A stretch of DNA of 7,243 nucleotides from assembly GCA_030609125.1 (NCBI GenBank), contig JAUWCW010000095.1, forward strand, positions 1 to 7,243, given 5' to 3'. How positions within the stretch are numbered: position 1 is the stretch's first letter; every line of letters starts with the position of its first letter. This DNA comes from Candidatus Rokuibacteriota bacterium. Its GTDB lineage: Bacteria; JAUVQV01. Shown piece by piece: positions 6,440 through 7,243 of the stretch. The notes under the pieces were generated by a model. It had not been told where the DNA came from and searched no databases. It saw nothing but the letters and a program-made list of their open reading frames with translations. The translations under genes were made by a program, and so were the position numbers.

Positions 6440-7243
6440 AGATCTTTGCGGTATATGCGGTAGGTGCGATACGGGTCGCCGCAGAGTCTCCGGGCAATCC
6501 GGTTCATGACCTCGTTGTTTTCGAGGACCCAGGAGAGCTCGCCGAAGGAGAAGCCGTTTTCCGGGCCCCGCCGGTAGATCTCGTCGATCATCACCATCTC
6601 CACGCCGAGGTGGCGGAACTTCTTCGCCACGCCCATGGTGAGCACCCGGAGGCGGTTGATTTTCTTCCTTCCCATGAGAAGGCGGAATATGCCGAAGGGC
6701 AGAAGGCGGCCGCCCATGTCCTTGAAAAGCAGGTTGTAGTCGGGAAGGGCCATGAAGAACCCCGCCGGCTCGTCTCTCACGAAGGCGAAGTAGACGAGCT
6801 CCGGGTTGACCAGCGGCTTGAGGTCGCCGGCGAGATAGTCGATCTGCCGATCGGTGAGGGGAACGAACCCCCAGTTCTTCTCCCACGCGTCATTGTAGAT
6901 TTTCTTGAGCAGCCCCAGCTCTTCGGTGAAGCGCTTGAGGTTCAGAGGCCGTATCGATATCTGCCGGGACTTGCGGATGCGCCCGCCCAGCTTCCGCACG
7001 AAGGCGGGCGCCTCCCCGGAGTAGGTCAGGTAATAGGCGTACACGTCCATGGCCTTCTCGAGGCCGCACCCCTGCAGGAGGGCGCCATAATAAGGGAAGT
7101 TGTAGGGCATCATGAGGAAGGGTGTCCCCTCGAACCCTTCCACCAGAACACCCACCTCATCGTTGGTGGTGAAATTCAGCGGCCCGATGACGGCGGTCAT
7201 CCCGCGCTCCCTCAGAAATCCCGCCGCGGCCTCGAGGAGGAGG
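6436..7243 (-). CDS. GNAT-like N-acyltransferase (5' partial)
   Basis: Protein with a C-terminal GNAT (acyl-CoA N-acyltransferase) fold. Its frame stays open to the right edge: before the ATG at 7200 it reads LLLEAAAGFLRERG, which continues naturally into MTAVIGPLNFTTNDEVG. That Met is therefore internal and the real start lies outside the window. The 268 visible residues show GPLNFTTNDEVGVLVEGF, then the MMPYNFPYYGALLQGCG segment and DVYAYYL. A middle region (NLKRFTEELGLLKKIYNDAW, PLTDRQIDYLAGDLKPLV) resembles the start of the acyltransferase domain. The acetyl-CoA-binding motif A region is LTMGVAKKFRHLGVEM (about 6595-6645). The C-terminal motif is SWVLENNEVMNRIARRL, followed by PYRTYRIYRKDL. 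This matches a family of roughly 370-390-residue proteins usually annotated as hypothetical or GNAT acetyltransferases. The acyl donor and acceptor are unknown. It overlaps the downstream reductase gene by four bases, so the two probably act in one pathway. The fold call is good and the function is open. Confidence 0.75.
   Translation of the reverse strand, partial: LLLEAAAGFLRERGMTAVIGPLNFTTNDEVGVLVEGFEGTPFLMMPYNFPYYGALLQGCGLEKAMDVYAYYLTYSGEAPAFVRKLGGRIRKSRQISIRPLNLKRFTEELGLLKKIYNDAWEKNWGFVPLTDRQIDYLAGDLKPLVNPELVYFAFVRDEPAGFFMALPDYNLLFKDMGGRLLPFGIFRLLMGRKKINRLRVLTMGVAKKFRHLGVEMVMIDEIYRRGPENGFSFGELSWVLENNEVMNRIARRLCGDPYRTYRIYRKDL

Noticed and set aside
5777-6463. A 228-residue open frame on the plus strand inside the reductase gene
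   Set aside because: It is Gly, Arg and Glu rich with no domain, and lies opposite a gene with a full set of family motifs.
6440-6886. N-terminal extension of the reductase frame by 149 residues
   Set aside because: This part is the out-of-frame reading of the acyltransferase gene. The Rossmann motif GATGFIG right after the ATG at 6439 fixes the real start.

Overview
The window is a compact, GC-rich stretch of bacterial chromosome. Coding density is very high and no gap between genes exceeds 100 bases. Three exported proteins (two periplasmic solute-binding proteins and a TolC-type outer-membrane channel) point to a Gram-negative, double-membraned organism. The base composition and mix of families would suit a deltaproteobacterium (Desulfobacterota-like), but this is an impression and not a placement. 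I see no tRNA, rRNA, CRISPR array, insertion sequence, integrase or prophage gene.

Plus strand, 1-5461: the window opens inside a PhnD-like solute-binding protein gene whose first codons lie off the left edge. A 98-base gap holding a weak hairpin separates it from tyrS, a complete class I tyrosyl-tRNA synthetase gene. A 63-base gap follows, with a candidate sigma70 promoter. Next is a complete gene for a YejA-type oligopeptide-binding protein (SBP_bac_5 family). Its stop codon directly abuts the start of a TolC/outer membrane efflux protein gene, so these two are probably one transcription unit.

Minus strand, 5468-7243: two genes run the other way and meet the TolC-like gene tail to tail, six bases apart. 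Read in their own direction, the first is a GNAT-type acyltransferase whose start lies beyond the right edge. It overlaps by four bases (ATGA) an extended short-chain dehydrogenase/reductase (NAD(P)-dependent epimerase/dehydratase). This pair is probably translationally coupled.

Working together: tyrS is housekeeping and its neighbours do not seem tied to it. The two binding proteins would capture solutes in the periplasm, yet no permease or ATPase gene for either is in view. The channel likewise has no adaptor or inner-membrane pump gene here. The acyltransferase/reductase pair looks like two steps of an unidentified small-molecule or surface-glycan modification. Most of the window is ordinary. 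The points most worth a second look are the orphan YejA-type protein joined to a TolC homologue, the unusual charges at the predicted channel tip, and the coupled GNAT/reductase pair.
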